A stretch of 32,166 bases of DNA from a virus (IMGVR_UViG_3300049914_000197:1-32166), one strand, 5' to 3'. Numbered from the stretch's first letter, positions 7,406-14,382 are shown. Made by a program: numbers and translations. The notes: a model not told the origin generated them from the sequence alone.

Positions 7406-7918
7406 ATGAAAAACATCTTCAAAAAAGACAACGCAGAATCATCCACCGATCCAATGCAGATCGCCTACGATGAGCTGCCGGATGAAAAAAAGTTAGAATT
7501 GCAGGTCGCACAGCGCGCAGAATACGGCAGGGTGCTGAATGAAGCGCTGCTGGATGAAAAAACACAGGAAGAGGCTGAGAACCTTGCGAAAGCGGCTGTT
7601 GAATCGCTCTCGGCGCGTCTTATTGAGGAATATAAAAATGCGTCAGCAGCAGCACCCGCACCGCCAACAGGAAAAGATAACACGCTTCCTCCTCTGCCTC
7701 CAGCGCAGCCGGAAGCGAAGAAAAAATATACATTCGAATTCGAGATCTACGAAGGCGGTGCGCTCAAGCGCACGACTGAAGTAAGCACGCTTGAGATCAA
7801 CAGAGCCGCTGCAATGGAAGTAGCTACTGCAGCTCTCAAGGCTGAGCTTGAAGGAAAGGAAACATATCGCTATACCGGCATATATAAAAAACAAGCGGTT
7901 ACGGTAGAAGACGTATGA
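7406..7918 (+). CDS. Hypothetical protein with Pro/Ala linker
   Basis: 170 aa with AAAGGAGAC upstream. An N-terminal acidic helical part (about 1-80) is joined by a Pro/Ala-rich linker (about 80-105) to a C-terminal small beta/alpha domain (KKYTFEFEIYEGGALKRTTE...YRYTGIYKKQAV). The two-domain plan is clear but no family is recognised. It is followed by a palindromic repeat. Confidence 0.7.
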   Translation: MKNIFKKDNAESSTDPMQIAYDELPDEKKLELQVAQRAEYGRVLNEALLDEKTQEEAENLAKAAVESLSARLIEEYKNASAAAPAPPTGKDNTLPPLPPAQPEAKKKYTFEFEIYEGGALKRTTEVSTLEINRAAAMEVATAALKAELEGKETYRYTGIYKKQAVTVEDV

Positions 7919-7924
7919 GTTATA

Positions 7925-7972
7925 AACCCTTCTCGTTCTCCCCTTTTTTAAAGGGGAGATGAAAGAGGGGTT
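7925..7972. repeat. Palindromic intergenic repeat, copy 1
   Basis: The fullest copy: core TCTCCCCTTTTTTAAAGGGGAGA with outer arms AACCCTTCTC and GAAAGAGGGGTT, making a two-tier imperfect palindrome. It lies just after the stop at 7918. Four related copies occur at 13123, 14383, 20412 and 23307. Confidence 0.8.
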
Positions 7973-7999
7973 GGACTCTCTTGATAAAGGAGCAGGCAG

Positions 8000-8245
8000 A
8001 TGGTGACAGAATTAGAAGAGAAAAAATATTGGCTGCGCAAAGCGCAGCAATACGATGTAAGATTCGACGGTATCCAGCATTTCAAAAATGCTAAACCGCT
8101 GCCGATGTTCACGCATCGGCTGTATGGCACATTTGTAGTGTCGAGTTACGAAACACTTCCAGCAGCTATTCTGCGGAAGAAAAAACAATTCACGCCCGCC
8201 GAGGCGGACAAGCCCAAAATGGGCGAGGAGGAAGCATGCGTCTGA
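8000..8245 (+). CDS. Small hypothetical protein
   Basis: 81 aa with AAAGGAG upstream. Mixed helical/beta, basic, ending in an acidic tail that encodes the ribosome-binding site of the next gene (the two overlap by 10 bp). No family recognised. Confidence 0.6.
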   Translation: MVTELEEKKYWLRKAQQYDVRFDGIQHFKNAKPLPMFTHRLYGTFVVSSYETLPAAILRKKKQFTPAEADKPKMGEEEACV

Positions 8246-8700
8246 ATATCTTTGCCCGCCAGAACGGCTTTGTCGGGCTGGCAATTATCGCGGTAATGAC
8301 TGCCGCATTGTTATCCGGCTGCGGAACAACTGCAGTCACAAGGTCGACGGTCACTGAGCGTCCGGATTCGATTGTCATCAAACACGACACGGTATGGATT
8401 CATGCAGCACACAGCGATTCATCCGTCGTGCTGCACTCATCCAAAGATATAACTGCTGCACTTTCCATTCGCGCGAAGCTCGATACAACGACGGCAAGCG
8501 GTGTTTCTCTTAGTGCAGAATATCTTTGGCCGGAAGACGAATGGAATGTGAACATCAAAGAGCCGGATATAAAAGTGAAATGGATGGTGCGTGATTCTTT
8601 GATCGAGAAACCGTATCCGGTCGAGAAAGTTCCGCTCTGGGTCTATCTCGCACTTGGCGGCATGCTCATAGCGCTTGTCGCAGTCATCATCAAGAAATAG
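8236..8700 (+). CDS. Lipoprotein with C-terminal TM, candidate unimolecular spanin
   Basis: 154 aa with GAGGAGG upstream. The N-terminus is a lipoprotein signal: hydrophobic helix at 12-26 and lipobox L26-S-G-C29. A central periplasmic, Ser/Thr- and beta-prone region (about 35-130) follows, then a C-terminal TM helix at about 133-152 (VPLWVYLALGGMLIAL) ending in KK. A lipid anchor for the outer membrane at one end and an inner-membrane helix at the other is the defining topology of unimolecular spanins such as T1 gp11, which fuse the two membranes at lysis. Length is within the usual range. It lies far from the endolysin/holin genes at 21-22 kb, so the role is inferred from topology alone. 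Confidence 0.7.
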   Translation: MRLNIFARQNGFVGLAIIAVMTAALLSGCGTTAVTRSTVTERPDSIVIKHDTVWIHAAHSDSSVVLHSSKDITAALSIRAKLDTTTASGVSLSAEYLWPEDEWNVNIKEPDIKVKWMVRDSLIEKPYPVEKVPLWVYLALGGMLIALVAVIIKK

Positions 8701-8708
8701 GAGCGCTC

Positions 8709-8921
8709 ATGCAAACCCAAGCAGAAAAAATACTTGAACATTTACAATCCGGCCAGACTATCACGCCGTTGGAAGCTCTCCGGAAATATGGCTGCCTGCG
8801 CCTGGGTGCGCGCGTGTGGGATTTAAAACGAAAAGGTGCGGCTATCGATACGCGAATAATTAAAACTGAAACCGGCGCACACGTTGCCGAATATTCTTTG
8901 CAGCAGCAACAAGGCGCCTGA
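8709..8921 (+). CDS. Small helix-turn-helix protein
   Basis: 70 aa. The sequence AEKILEHLQSGQTITPLEAL, then KYGCLRLGARVWDLKRKGAAIDTR, matches the short winged-helix family common in phages (Helix-turn-helix domain, HTH_39-like). GGAG precedes the ATG. A probable DNA-binding regulator. Confidence 0.8.
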   Translation: MQTQAEKILEHLQSGQTITPLEALRKYGCLRLGARVWDLKRKGAAIDTRIIKTETGAHVAEYSLQQQQGA

Positions 8922-8923
8922 TC

Positions 8924-9121
8924 ATGAGCGCGATGGAATGTCCGCATTGCGGAAACTATGATAATAAGATCATCAAGAGCATATTGCGTATCAATACCAA
9001 TACGCGTATCCGAATAGGCCTCTGCCTGCATTGCGGCGCGCGGGTGCCAACAAACGAACGCATCGATCTTTCTCTCTTTAGAAAATTAAATCCAACACGA
9101 AAAGTGCAGGAAGAAGCATGA
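8924..9121 (+). CDS. Zinc-ribbon protein
   Basis: 65 aa. Two CxxC knuckles (ECPHCG at 5-9; CLHCG at about 34-38) frame a short basic beta-prone stretch, an NrdR-like single zinc ribbon. Ends with an ATGA overlap into the next gene. DNA or protein contact; no defined role. Confidence 0.75.
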   Translation: MSAMECPHCGNYDNKIIKSILRINTNTRIRIGLCLHCGARVPTNERIDLSLFRKLNPTRKVQEEA

Positions 9122-9780
9122 CTCGCTACGAGCTGATACAGCAGCAACTGGAATCTTCCGTCGATGCGCTTATGCGCGCTGCACTCAAACAAATAGATCG
9201 TATGATGCGCAAAGGTGCGACACTCGAAGATATTCTTGAAGTGCTGCGCACTTTCCGACTTTCGCCAGGCGAAGCCCTCAAGCTGAAGGATGCACTCAAC
9301 ACTGCGATGGATGACATCACGGATATCCGCGGCAGTGTTGTCAAGCAACTCAGCAGTGCGGATATCCTGACGGTGAAAGCAGCTGCGAATCTTTCCTTCC
9401 CGAAACTTCAATCAGCTGTGCAGAAAACATTGATACCCGCCGTGCAAAAAGCAATTGCAGCAAAGAGCGGTCCCACTGTGTTGATGCATCAATTGAAAAA
9501 AAACGGATTCGATAGACCGAAGACGCTCGCACTCACTTCGCTTTCACAGTTCAATAACGAGCTGACGTTCACCACTGCGGAAACAACCGGCACGAAGAAG
9601 TTCCTTTATTCCGGTCCCGTTGTCTCTGCGACGCGTCCCTTCTGTCGCGAGCATGCCGGAAAAATATACACGCTTGTTGAAATTGAAAAGATGGATAACG
9701 GTCAGGGCATCTCGGTGCGCAGCTCATGCGGCGGATATCGATGCAGGCATCACTGGTTGGCGGCGCCTGACGGAAAATAA
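9118..9780 (+). CDS. Minor head (MuF/SPP1 gp7)-type protein, C-terminal domain
   Basis: 220 aa. The N-terminal 150 residues are helical. The C-terminus reads YSGPVVSATRPFCREHAGKI, continues YTLVEIEKMDNGQG and ends CGGYRCRHHW. This is the conserved closing segment of phage minor head/head-morphogenesis proteins, with a probable metal cluster from C176, H179, C204, C209 and H211/H212. It starts by ATGA overlap with the zinc-ribbon gene. Full MuF proteins exceed 300 residues, so this is a short form. It is placed among accessory genes on the + strand, while portal and terminase are in the leftward block. Confidence 0.7.
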   Translation: MTRYELIQQQLESSVDALMRAALKQIDRMMRKGATLEDILEVLRTFRLSPGEALKLKDALNTAMDDITDIRGSVVKQLSSADILTVKAAANLSFPKLQSAVQKTLIPAVQKAIAAKSGPTVLMHQLKKNGFDRPKTLALTSLSQFNNELTFTTAETTGTKKFLYSGPVVSATRPFCREHAGKIYTLVEIEKMDNGQGISVRSSCGGYRCRHHWLAAPDGK

Positions 9781-9802
9781 AATGAAAGAGGGAGAAGAAG
9801 AA

Positions 9803-10012
9803 ATGAAACAAGAAACGATTGCGATGAGAACAGTATCTATCGGACTACGCAGTGTGGGTGTAGGATTCAACAGTGCCGAAGAGTTGGTCTGCAACTTTGT
9901 GAAGAACGAAGGAACGGCAATCATCAGCACGCAGATAAAAATGTCGCAAGAGATTGCAGAACAACTTGCGAGACTGATAAAAATGGCAATAAGTGAAAAA
10001 GAGTTCGGGTAA
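9803..10012 (+). CDS. Small hypothetical protein
   Basis: 69 aa from ATG 9803, chosen because GGGAG lies 9 nt upstream; an in-frame ATG at 9782 is possible. Compact alpha/beta content (TVSIGLRSVGVGFNSAEELV...AIISTQIKMSQEIAEQLARLI). No family recognised. Confidence 0.6.
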   Translation: MKQETIAMRTVSIGLRSVGVGFNSAEELVCNFVKNEGTAIISTQIKMSQEIAEQLARLIKMAISEKEFG

Positions 10013-10310
10013 ATCGAAAAGAAAATGGCGGAACGCGAAGAAAGTGCACCTGACGAAAATTAATATGATCGCCGGATTCAAACATACATGCGTCGACTGC
10101 GGTGCACCGTGCAAAATAAAGAGATGTCGAAAACATTCTGATGAGCAGCGCGCGAAAGATACGGCGAGATTTAATGGAACGATGAATCAAAAGCATGAAA
10201 GGCATGAGAAGTCGTGGATTACCATGGCGCGTATGATCGGCAGATCACAATTTATGGCGTCGGATCGACCTGTTCCCGGTGAATCAACAAGGTATAAAAT
10301 AACAAGATAA
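9993..10310 (+). CDS. Cys-rich basic protein, probable zinc-binding
   Basis: 105 aa from GTG 9993, overlapping the previous gene; an ATG at 10065 is an alternative (81 aa) and neither has a clear ribosome-binding site. CVDCGAPCKIKRCRKH is a compact zinc-finger-like cluster of four Cys and a His. The remainder is strongly basic. Probably nucleic-acid binding; the start is uncertain. Confidence 0.5.
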   Translation: MKKSSGKSKRKWRNAKKVHLTKINMIAGFKHTCVDCGAPCKIKRCRKHSDEQRAKDTARFNGTMNQKHERHEKSWITMARMIGRSQFMASDRPVPGESTRYKITR

Positions 10311-10329
10311 AATTCAGGAGACGGTGGCA

Positions 10330-10632
10330 ATGGCGATCTGCAAAAGACAAACGAAGTGCGGCGAATGCGGCGGATATATTTTCAAAGGCGATACGTTCTG
10401 TCATACCTGTCAGAATGCGTATGTTCCAAATAAAAACAAAATCGTAAAGCCAGAACAAAGCACGCAGCCTCCGAAAGGTTTCCGACTTCTACGCATTGGT
10501 GAACTCGTAAAGAAGGCTGATCTCTACTACATCGGTGATAAAAGGTGGATACCAATCAACAGCGCTTGGATCGGAATGAAAGTCACAACGAAGTGCAGAC
10601 CAGGTGCACGAAAGCAGCGGAGTAAACAATGA
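10330..10632 (+). CDS. Zinc-ribbon protein
   Basis: 100 aa from ATG 10330, 9 nt after AGGAG; GTG 10324 is too close to it. CGECGG and CHTCQN form a zinc ribbon near residues 9-28, followed by a beta-rich domain (LRIGELVKKADLYYIGDKRWIPINSAWIG) that looks like a small phage fold. It overlaps the next start by ATGA. Confidence 0.7.
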   Translation: MAICKRQTKCGECGGYIFKGDTFCHTCQNAYVPNKNKIVKPEQSTQPPKGFRLLRIGELVKKADLYYIGDKRWIPINSAWIGMKVTTKCRPGARKQRSKQ

Positions 10633-10994
10633 AAATTATTTCCTTCGCATGGACAACGCCCGCGTTGCTTGCCGGTGCAAAGACCTGCACGCGTCGTGAT
10701 TGGAAAATGGAATATGCGTTTCGTTTTAAAAAAGGCGATCTCTGTCTTGCGTACGATAAGCAGCCGCGCTTCGGCGGAAAGCCTGTCGCTATAATACGTC
10801 TCACAGCAACGCCAATTTTTGAAAGCACAAAGCGCGCTCCTTTATCGGACTATGCAGCAGAAGGATTTTCTTGGTTGAAAGCGCATGGAATCATGGTGAT
10901 CGGTAAATATGATGTCGACATGCTCTGGAAAGTATGGCGCATGGAAGGTTTTGATAAATGGGTTGTAAGATTTGAGTTAGTGGAAATATTGTGA
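10629..10994 (+). CDS. ASCH/PUA-like domain protein
   Basis: 121 aa. Opening ISFAWTTPALLAGAKTCTRRDW and later KKGDLCLAYDKQPRFGGKPVAIIRLT are characteristic of small phage proteins of the ASCH/PUA-like group, which bind RNA or modified nucleic acids. GGAG precedes the ATG, which overlaps the previous stop. Family confidence is moderate; the ligand is unknown. Confidence 0.7.
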   Translation: MKIISFAWTTPALLAGAKTCTRRDWKMEYAFRFKKGDLCLAYDKQPRFGGKPVAIIRLTATPIFESTKRAPLSDYAAEGFSWLKAHGIMVIGKYDVDMLWKVWRMEGFDKWVVRFELVEIL

Positions 10995-11182
10995 AAGAGA
11001 AAATTAAAATCATTGCCTGCAGCCAAGAGACATTTTGGTACTCCGACAAAATCGGTCAGACCTATTTCATCGTCAAGCGTGTTGGTTCTGACTATCTTGT
11101 TAGCGTTGGCGGTTCTTCGGGCTGTGCATTCTTCGTGCGCGGCTGCGATGCGGAGATACTAAAGGTTGTCACGCCTGCCTAA
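10991..11182 (+). CDS. Small hypothetical protein
   Basis: 63 aa from GTG 10991, overlapping the previous stop by GTGA. Beta-rich (YFIVKRVGSDYLVSVGGSSG) with four cysteines. Last gene before the structured gap at 11.2-11.65 kb. No family recognised. Confidence 0.55.
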   Translation: MKEKIKIIACSQETFWYSDKIGQTYFIVKRVGSDYLVSVGGSSGCAFFVRGCDAEILKVVTPA

Positions 11183-11197
11183 CGTGGAATTAAACTG

Positions 11198-11257
11198 CTG
11201 GCGTGAGATGCCAGAGTAAAACATAAATGATTATTCCAGTCACGTTTGAATGACTGG
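11198..11257. other. Two successive hairpins
   Basis: CTGGC (11198-11202)/GCCAG (11210-11214), then CCAGTCA (11236-11242)/TGACTGG (11251-11257). The second is followed by TTATATTTT and could act as a terminator of the preceding operon segment, though the T-tract is interrupted. Confidence 0.4.
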
Positions 11258-11278
11258 TTATATTTTGCGGAGCCATGA

Positions 11279-11452
11279 ATAAAAGAATTAAGGCGTATAG
11301 AAAAAGACCTTGATAAAACATTGAACGACTTACATAGTATAAAATTAAAAGATGGCACATTCGGAATGATAATTGACTGGGAAGTGCGGATAGCGATTAC
11401 TACTTCCCACGAAGGGAAAGTATTCTCAACAAAATATAACAGCCTGCGCTAA
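11279..11452 (+). pseudogene. Open frame without a standard start (remnant or non-canonical start)
   Basis: 57 codons open from an ATA at 11279, directly after TGA, to TAA at 11450-11452. The translation looks protein-like (ELRRIEKDLDKTLNDL near the start, later DGTFGMIIDWEVRIAITTSH). An ATG at 11275 is out of frame. Either a decayed gene whose start was lost to a frameshift, or a rare ATA start with GGAG about 6 nt upstream. Its stop lies inside the first arm of the nested inverted repeats that follow. Confidence 0.35.
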
Positions 11453-11571
11453 GATTCAGCGGGAGATGACAGATTTATTTTCTATCTCCGTCTGAATCTT
11501 AGCGCGAGTTATCTGGCGCGAGTGAAACGAAGCGACAGAGATTTAACGAAGCGCCGAGCGCAGGCTGTTAT
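11436..11571. repeat. Nested inverted repeats (cassette-boundary-like structure)
   Basis: Outer arms ATAACAGCCTGCGCT (11436-11450) and its exact reverse complement (11557-11571). Inner arms GCTAAGATTCAG (11448-11459)/CTGAATCTTAGC (11492-11503), continued by GGAGAT/ATCTCC, with a further ATAAC/GTTAT match (11436-11440/11508-11512). GTTATCTGG occurs twice (11508, 11568), each followed by a CGAGTGA-containing tail. The arrangement recalls integron attC or other folded recombination sites, but the core boxes fit only partly and no integrase is present. Confidence 0.55.
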
Positions 11572-11620
11572 CTGGTCGCTTACGAGTGACAACGAGTTTT
11601 GAACGCGTTATTAATTTGTT

Positions 11621-11885
11621 GTGCGGGCGCTTTAAAAAAGGAAAGAGAGGTTTGTATGGTTAGAGCAAAATTTGTATGTAACGAAGTGACACAAACGGTA
11701 GATGGTGGTAAGGTAAAACTGATACCAGTTACCGGAACAAGCGAAGAAAATAAAACTTTCTTCAAGTATACACCTTATGGACAAATAGAGATGGGGACGA
11801 TTAATCTCGAAGCCCTCGCTCAATTTGTTCCGGGTAAACAATTCTACGTAGATTTCACGGAAGCGAATTAACAATGCGCCCGCAC
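11621..11885. repeat. 10-bp inverted repeats flanking the 11656 gene
   Basis: GTGCGGGCGC (11621-11630) before and GCGCCCGCAC (11876-11885) after the gene at 11656-11871 are exact reverse complements. The right copy is preceded by TTAACAAT and followed by TTCAAG, similar to the beginning of many attC sites. They suggest the gene was inserted as a unit. Confidence 0.45.
11656..11871 (+). CDS. Small phage protein, cassette-borne
   Basis: 71 aa from ATG 11656, preceded by AAAGAGAGG; the upstream in-frame ATG at 11599 lies in the repeat region and lacks support. Compact beta-rich sequence (VRAKFVCNEVTQTVDGGKVK, later FFKYTPYGQIEMG and FVPGKQFYVDF) of a type I recall as a small hypothetical in phage and metagenome sets, without assigned function. 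Flanked by 10-bp inverted repeats. Confidence 0.75.
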   Translation: MVRAKFVCNEVTQTVDGGKVKLIPVTGTSEENKTFFKYTPYGQIEMGTINLEALAQFVPGKQFYVDFTEAN

Positions 11886-11900
11886 TTCAAGTTTTTACAA

Positions 11901-11912
11901 TGCAATATTGCA
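11901..11912. promoter_or_regulatory. Short palindrome before the HTH gene
   Basis: TGCAATATTGCA is a perfect 12-bp palindrome about 40 bp upstream of the HTH gene at 11954. It could be an autoregulatory operator; only the symmetry supports this. Confidence 0.3.
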
Positions 11913-11953
11913 ATGAGAAAAAGCGACTATTATAAAAATAAACAGAGGCAAAA

Positions 11954-12268
11954 ATGACACACAAACAACTTCGCACACACGCGCGAAAATATTTTTCAAT
12001 CGATGTCAAAGCGCATTCGACCAGAGAGGTAGCACGTCGCACCGGAATATCGAATAGTGCACTGCAAAGATTCATGGGCGGCAAAGAAATCAAGATCACA
12101 GCAGAGCAGGAAAGAAAATTTATTCTCATCGTCGCGCGGTGGGAGCTTGACCCGATCTGTATCGCTGGCCGGGCTCGTGAGAGGATGCTGCGACAATATT
12201 TATCACAAGACGAAATCGCTGAATTCGGGCAATTAGTAGGTGGGACGCCTCATTCATTGGCTTCTTGA
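11954..12268 (+). CDS. HTH transcription regulator at the end of the early operon
   Basis: 104 aa with an HTH at about 24-50 (STREVARRTGISNSALQRFMGGKEIKITAEQERKF), similar to short phage Cro/CI-like folds. A GAGG lies upstream. It is the last regulator before the late genes, the position held by middle/late activators (Mor or C) in Mu, but it does not show the Mor-family sequence. It is the best candidate in the element for a protein acting at the 18.7 kb palindrome; that is inference. Confidence 0.7.
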   Translation: MTHKQLRTHARKYFSIDVKAHSTREVARRTGISNSALQRFMGGKEIKITAEQERKFILIVARWELDPICIAGRARERMLRQYLSQDEIAEFGQLVGGTPHSLAS

Positions 12269-12270
12269 AG

Positions 12271-12289
12271 TGGGTCAAACTGGGTCAAA
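12271..12289 (+). repeat. Tandem TGGGTCAAA x2
   Basis: TGGGTCAAA at 12271-12279 and 12281-12289, a 10-bp period immediately after the stop of the HTH gene. One helical turn between copies suggests a protein-binding site. Confidence 0.4.
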
Positions 12290-12335
12290 GACAAACGCAA
12301 TAGAATTGATCGTGAACGGTATATTTTGGAAACGC

Positions 12336-12358
12336 AACCCCTCAAAAGAGGGGTTTTT
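12336..12358 (+). terminator. Rho-independent terminator of the early operon
   Basis: CCCCTC (12338-12343), loop AAAA, GAGGGG (12348-12353) then five T. A further A-A flank pairs with the first T residues. Strong terminator at the end of the rightward early operon. Confidence 0.85.
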
Positions 12359-12398
12359 ATAAGTTGGAAATAGTATATTAAAACGACTGGAGAATACG

Positions 12399-12548
12399 AT
12401 GTTGACATGTGACAAATGCAAAAAACCTACTTGTGAAACTGTCGACGGAAAATGCTGGGATTGCAGAAACGAAGTCATGCCTTTTGAAATTAGGATCGCA
12501 TTCCTTGTGTTGGTGCTAATTCTATTATTAGCCATTCTTCGTGGGTAG
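12399..12548 (+). CDS. 49-aa zinc-knuckle plus TM protein
   Basis: A short gene with GGAG 6 nt before its ATG. It begins LTCDKCKKPTCETVDGKCWDC, with CxxC and a second CxxC-like pair forming a zinc knuckle, followed by a hydrophobic helix (about residues 31-46, IAFLVLVLILLLAIL) ending RG. It lies just after the early terminator and overlaps the 3' end of the leftward gene at 12528 by 21 bp. Similar tiny zinc/TM proteins occur in phages; role unknown. Confidence 0.6.
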   Translation: MLTCDKCKKPTCETVDGKCWDCRNEVMPFEIRIAFLVLVLILLLAILRG

Positions 12549-13121
12549 AACAAACTGAATTTTCTTTGCAATTTCCTCACCAAGCCAGCGTTCGAGCGGT
12601 GCTTGTTCCTTCGCCGTCAGTCCCATGAATATCCGCTTGATTTTATTCCTGCCAGCACCGCGATGATGGAAGCCCGCAATCTTTTCCGCTTCTTTGTTTG
12701 TAAAATAAATTTTCAAACTCGGTTCCGCTGCATTCACCTGCATGGCGAGTGCGCTCATCATCTGTCCGGTCCAATTAAGCGTTACGCGATCCGTTTCACG
12801 TTCTGCTAATTCGCGCATCCTTTTGTATCCGCCGTGAAGAGTGATCCACATCTTGCCGCTCTTGCTATTTCGATAAACCTTGTCAACAGTTCCGTCTTTG
12901 ATGGACTTCAGAAGTGATGCAGCTTTTCCATTTCCGATGCGTTCTTGCAATGCACCGTACGGCATGCCTGCCGCTTTCGTGCTGTATCCTTTTGATGTTG
13001 AGCCCGGGAGAAATTCTCCGCGAAGAGTACGTGCTTGAATGATGGCGAGAACTTTCTCACCGAGCTGCAGCAGCACTGCCTCGCCGAGTATGAGAGAGAG
13101 AATATTTTTATTGTCCGGCAT
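12528..13121 (-). CDS. Virion morphogenesis / tail-completion-like protein
   Basis: 197 aa. The C-terminal part (FHHRGAGRNKIKRIF, then MGLTAKEQAPLERWLGEE) resembles the end of the phage virion morphogenesis family to which Mu gpG belongs. The N-terminus has a helical LGEKVLAIIQARTL segment and STSKGYSTKAAG. It is the last gene of the leftward late block. Its ribosome-binding site, AGAGGGG, is supplied by palindromic repeat copy 2. Probably a neck or tail-joining protein. Confidence 0.6.
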   Translation of the reverse strand: MPDNKNILSLILGEAVLLQLGEKVLAIIQARTLRGEFLPGSTSKGYSTKAAGMPYGALQERIGNGKAASLLKSIKDGTVDKVYRNSKSGKMWITLHGGYKRMRELAERETDRVTLNWTGQMMSALAMQVNAAEPSLKIYFTNKEAEKIAGFHHRGAGRNKIKRIFMGLTAKEQAPLERWLGEEIAKKIQFVLPTKNG

Positions 13122-13122
13122 G

Positions 13123-13157
13123 AACCCCTCTTGCTCTCCCCTTTATAAAAGGGGAGA
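13123..13157. repeat. Palindromic intergenic repeat, copy 2
   Basis: AACCCCTCTT followed by CTCTCCCCTTTATAAAAGGGGAGA. Reading leftward, it encodes the last residues and stop codon of the portal gene and carries the ribosome-binding site of the 12528 gene. Confidence 0.8.
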
Positions 13158-14357
13158 AGTTGTTTCCGTAGTTTTTGCGCTCGTGACTTTGAAGCCGGTT
13201 TTTTCGGAAACCTCATCGTCATTCAAAGTATAACCTGCGGCTTTCAGGTCCGTAACAATGCGCGCGTTGGCTTCGCGGTCTTCTGATTCATCGGTGAGAA
13301 ATTTAAAACGCGGACGCAGCGTGAGATCGGTTTCGCTTTCGTTCAATTTATAGTCGACTGCGATGTGTTGCTCGTTTATGATTTCCTCAACGCGCTTCAA
13401 GCGCCACCACATTCTATCATCGGTAATAAGTTTCATCACCTGCAATGCAGCGCGGCTGCCGCCCTGTGTCGGGAGCTGCGTCGTGTTGGCTTCGCCGTTG
13501 ATCAGAATATCCAGCTCAGCATCGATTGCCTTTTGCAAATTCTCATACGCTGTAACATTTCCGCTGCGCGCGGCTTCCTGCAACTGAAATTTTATGTCTT
13601 CCGAAACAAGCGCCCATGCGTTCTTGCCGAAATCTTCTAGCGCTTCTTTTGCAACCGCCTTGTCTTCATTCGATGTGCCGGTTTTATATTCCGCTGTTCG
13701 AAATGGCTGGCCGAAGATCTCTACGAACTGCGACCAGTCCTGCCAGGAAAAATTCTTAATGATCGTAAGTGGAATAGCCGAGCGGAGAATGCCGCCGATG
13801 AATCCGGGCCGCGTGGACTTGAAGGGATTGAATTCTGAAATAATATATTGAACGCGCTCTGCAGGCGGTATCGGTATTGTCTTGAATGTCGTGTCGTTAT
13901 TCTCGATAAGCACAACTTCATATTTTCCGCTGTCATTTTTCTTGCGGAATAAATCCGTAGAAGGAACGACATCAAGATCTGTTTGCATTTTGCCGTTGAT
14001 GTTATTCCAGATTTGCCGCAGCGCGGTGATGCCGTAAAACTCTCCGTCCATGATCACATCGAAATTGTGATGCACACCGGAATTGATGAACCGTTCTTTT
14101 GTGGCTTCTGCGACTGCAACGGCGGATTTATTTTCGGGATCGCTCGGCACGATGTCCCAGGGAAAGCCGGTCACTGCATCATGCGCAGATCTCACAAGTC
14201 CGCCGACGCGGCTATTTGCTTCCATGAAGCGTGCCATAATTGCAAGCATCGGCCGCGGATCTGACTGATCAATCAGCTCGATCAATCTGAATGCTTTGTT
14301 ATATTCCTTAATAGTGACAAAAAGTTTTCGAGAAAGCGGTGCATATTGATAATTCAT
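13143..14357 (-). CDS. Portal protein, DUF935 (Mu gp29-like)
   Basis: 404 aa. The DUF935 core is recognisable: SDPRPMLAIMARFMEANSRV near the start, the GFPWDIVPSD segment at about 64-73, and IKNFSWQDWSQFVEIFGQPF followed by RTAEY at about 200-224. Later GKNAWALVSEDIKFQLQEAA and LITDDRMWWRLKRVEEIINEQ follow. Portal rings sit at the head vertex and pass DNA during packaging and injection. Shorter than Mu gp29 (about 510 aa). AGAAAGGTC precedes the ATG. The last four codons and stop fall in palindromic repeat copy 2. It follows the large terminase. Confidence 0.9.
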   Translation of the reverse strand: MNYQYAPLSRKLFVTIKEYNKAFRLIELIDQSDPRPMLAIMARFMEANSRVGGLVRSAHDAVTGFPWDIVPSDPENKSAVAVAEATKERFINSGVHHNFDVIMDGEFYGITALRQIWNNINGKMQTDLDVVPSTDLFRKKNDSGKYEVVLIENNDTTFKTIPIPPAERVQYIISEFNPFKSTRPGFIGGILRSAIPLTIIKNFSWQDWSQFVEIFGQPFRTAEYKTGTSNEDKAVAKEALEDFGKNAWALVSEDIKFQLQEAARSGNVTAYENLQKAIDAELDILINGEANTTQLPTQGGSRAALQVMKLITDDRMWWRLKRVEEIINEQHIAVDYKLNESETDLTLRPRFKFLTDESEDREANARIVTDLKAAGYTLNDDEVSEKTGFKVTSAKTTETTSPLL

Positions 14358-14382
14358 AAAAAAGACCTTTCTAAAAAATCAT

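Noticed and set aside
11436-11571. True integron attC site
   Set aside because: The folding and partial boxes are suggestive, but the GTTRRRY box fits only in part and there is no integrase or attI, so it is reported only as cassette-like.
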